Source: Methanosarcinales archaeon (GTDB taxonomy: Archaea > Halobacteriota > Methanosarcinia > Methanosarcinales > Methanocomedenaceae). From it: DNA of 5,564 nucleotides. How positions within the stretch are numbered: position 1 is the stretch's first letter; each line of letters begins with the position of its first letter. Positions 4,581-5,564 of this stretch are shown here, piece by piece. Where the stretch lies: the NCBI GenBank assembly GCA_030614485.1, contig JAUWTY010000086.1, positions 1 through 5,564 on the forward strand, given 5' to 3'. The notes under the pieces are model-generated. The model had not been told where the DNA came from. It ran no database searches and worked only from the letters and a program-made list of their open reading frames with translations. Made by a program: the position numbers and the translations under genes.

Positions 4581-5314
4581 TAAGCAGTATAACTACCATA
4601 TTCAGTGGATACTTTTCGAGATTCCATTTTCCCACATACCGGGCATTTCAACATGAAACCTTTATTTCCATCCTCTGAAGGTTTGATCAGGTCCACATTG
4701 CATTTAGAACAATATGCCTTTATAACACCCAGGTCCTTGCCAGCAGTGGAAAGTCTCATACTTCTCAAGTCAATGACCTTAGCCTTGATGATATCAAAGG
4801 GACTCATCTCATCAGTAATATTTTTTACATATCCATCCTTCAGATTGGATATGTGGACTGCAGCCTGTTGCAGATTAACGATCTCGCGCTCGCCTTTACC
4901 TTCTATCTTTGCAATTTCTACCAACGCAACAGAACTTCTCAGATCGTTCACACGCCCGATGACCACATCTCCCATCTCGATTCTTGGCGGCACATTGGTC
5001 TTTGGAACAACCGAAATGTTACGTGACTTCTGGTTAATATTTACCATACCAGTAGCTTCAGAATAGATATTTCCCCCATGTTTGAAGGTATTTTTACCTG
5101 ATATGAACTCCTCGCCTGTACCGATCATATCTCCTGGTAGTACTAATTCACCAGTTTCTGTAATTTCATTTAATACAGGAGTTTCTGGTTTAATTGTATC
5201 GGCCACTTTCATTTCTTTAGTTTCAACGACCTCTTCATCAGTATTTTTCACCTCATCCGGTGAAGCCTGTTGTTCTTCTGCAGAATCATCTTTTGTCAGT
5301 ATTCGTCTGGACAC
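4580..5314 (-). CDS. csl4: Exosome complex RNA-binding protein Csl4
   Basis: Csl4 forms part of the RNA-binding cap of the archaeal exosome (with the Rrp41/Rrp42 ring) and, in studied archaea, recruits DnaG. Domains in order: an acidic extension (1-54); the ECR1-type N-terminal domain (LVLPGDMIGTGEEFISG from 57, then the GNIYSEATG segment); the S1 RNA-binding domain (about 112-190, with GDVVIGRVNDLRSSVALVEI and AAVHISNLKDGY); and a C-terminal zinc ribbon with Cys202, Cys205, Cys224 and Cys227 (YCSKC and KCPVCG). At 244 residues it is longer than typical archaeal Csl4 of about 180-200, entirely because of the N-terminal extension. The start is a GTG with AGGAAG 6 nt upstream; an internal ATG (residue 35) lacks such a site. 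It leads the csl4-rpoL-DUF99 operon, and the METTL5-like gene lies 102 bases upstream on the same strand. Confidence 0.95.
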   Translation of the reverse strand: MSRRILTKDDSAEEQQASPDEVKNTDEEVVETKEMKVADTIKPETPVLNEITETGELVLPGDMIGTGEEFISGKNTFKHGGNIYSEATGMVNINQKSRNISVVPKTNVPPRIEMGDVVIGRVNDLRSSVALVEIAKIEGKGEREIVNLQQAAVHISNLKDGYVKNITDEMSPFDIIKAKVIDLRSMRLSTAGKDLGVIKAYCSKCNVDLIKPSEDGNKGFMLKCPVCGKMESRKVSTEYGSYTA

Positions 5315-5320
5315 GGTTTT

Positions 5321-5326
5321 CTTCCT
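5321..5326 (-). promoter_or_regulatory. Ribosome binding site supporting the GTG start of csl4
   Basis: AGGAAG on the minus strand, 6 nt before the GTG at 5314. It supports translation of the long form of Csl4 with its acidic N-terminus. No equivalent site precedes the internal ATG at 5212. Confidence 0.55.
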
Positions 5327-5416
5327 TTTGAGTCTAATAATAATCCCTCTCTATGATTTTCAATTTCAATCACCGGACATACCAGGTCACTACAGTGAAC
5401 CAGAACGGTAATCATT

Positions 5417-5563
5417 TTATTGTCTGTTATTTTCTATCCGGTATATCTCTACATCAACAACTTCAATATCCTTTTTGTGGAAATTAAAAGTTCGTTTTAT
5501 CGGAAATCCTGCGTGATACCGCTCTGTTATGACGGCGGGATTAATGAACCTTTTGATGAATTC
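5417..5563 (-). CDS. C-terminus of METTL5-like (COG2263) rRNA adenine methyltransferase, cut by window edge
   Basis: The last 48 codons of a gene on the minus strand run open from the right edge to a TAA at 5417. The tail, PIKRTFNFHKKDIEVVDVE followed by IYRI, resembles the conserved end of METTL5-type methyltransferases; from memory, human METTL5 ends with a similar YKFHKK segment followed by VDIEVDLIRF. In eukaryotes METTL5 makes one m6A in 18S rRNA. Archaeal COG2263 proteins are predicted RNA adenine-N6 methyltransferases. The catalytic NPPF motif and SAM-binding loop would lie outside the window, so activity cannot be judged. Position supports the call: in archaea this type of methyltransferase is plausible next to exosome and RNA polymerase genes. 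The 102 bases between its stop and csl4 leave room for a promoter, though none is clear, so the two may be cotranscribed. Confidence 0.65.
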   Translation of the reverse strand, partial: EFIKRFINPAVITERYHAGFPIKRTFNFHKKDIEVVDVEIYRIENNRQ

Positions 5564-5564
5564 A

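Noticed and set aside
4605..5411. Two long plus-strand frames opposite csl4
   Set aside because: Csl4 is unambiguous on the minus strand, including the zinc ribbon; the plus frames look like reverse-strand artefacts, even though apparent hydrophobic stretches could suggest membrane proteins.

Overview
The window reads as a chromosomal segment from a euryarchaeon. It carries archaeal information-processing genes: exosome subunit Csl4, RNA polymerase subunit Rpo11/L, diphthine synthase Dph5, a DUF99 protein and a Trm5-type tRNA methyltransferase. It also has archaeal-style TATA elements and both Shine-Dalgarno-led and apparently leaderless starts. Dph5, Csl4 and the KaiC-like ATPase look most like Methanosarcinales or related methanogen/ANME lineages, but that placement is inference from memory of the families. 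No tRNA, rRNA, CRISPR array, insertion sequence or phage gene was seen, and gene content is mostly core rather than accessory.

Layout. 1-524 (+): C-terminal part of a KaiC/RecA-like ATPase, cut by the window edge. 544-578: hairpin with T-runs on both sides, a terminator shared by two convergent genes. 590-730 (-): a 46-residue zinc-ribbon protein with a strong ribosome binding site, its own TATA box and a 14-bp perfect palindrome upstream. 843-1223 (-): hisI (histidine biosynthesis). 1315-2118 (+): Trm5/Taw2-family tRNA methyltransferase, divergent from hisI; one TATA element could serve both. 2220-2771 (+): NYN-domain putative nuclease of the TIGR00288 type. 2801-3598 (-): dph5. 3645-3706: a decaying 14-bp tandem repeat. 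3707-5314 (-): tight operon csl4 - rpoL - DUF99. 5417-5563 (-): C-terminus of a gene cut by the right edge that looks like the METTL5-type (COG2263) rRNA adenine methyltransferase.

How the genes fit together. The right-hand block on the minus strand (METTL5-like methyltransferase, csl4, rpoL, DUF99, dph5) joins rRNA modification, RNA degradation, transcription, a nuclease-like protein and elongation factor 2 modification. The middle block adds tRNA modification and a putative RNase. The window is therefore largely an RNA and translation neighbourhood, with hisI as a metabolic gene among them.

No clear new multi-gene system was found. The points most worth a second look are the small zinc-ribbon gene and its palindromic promoter, the 14-bp tandem repeat upstream of dph5, altered motifs in the Trm5-like enzyme, and the acidic N-terminal extension of Csl4.
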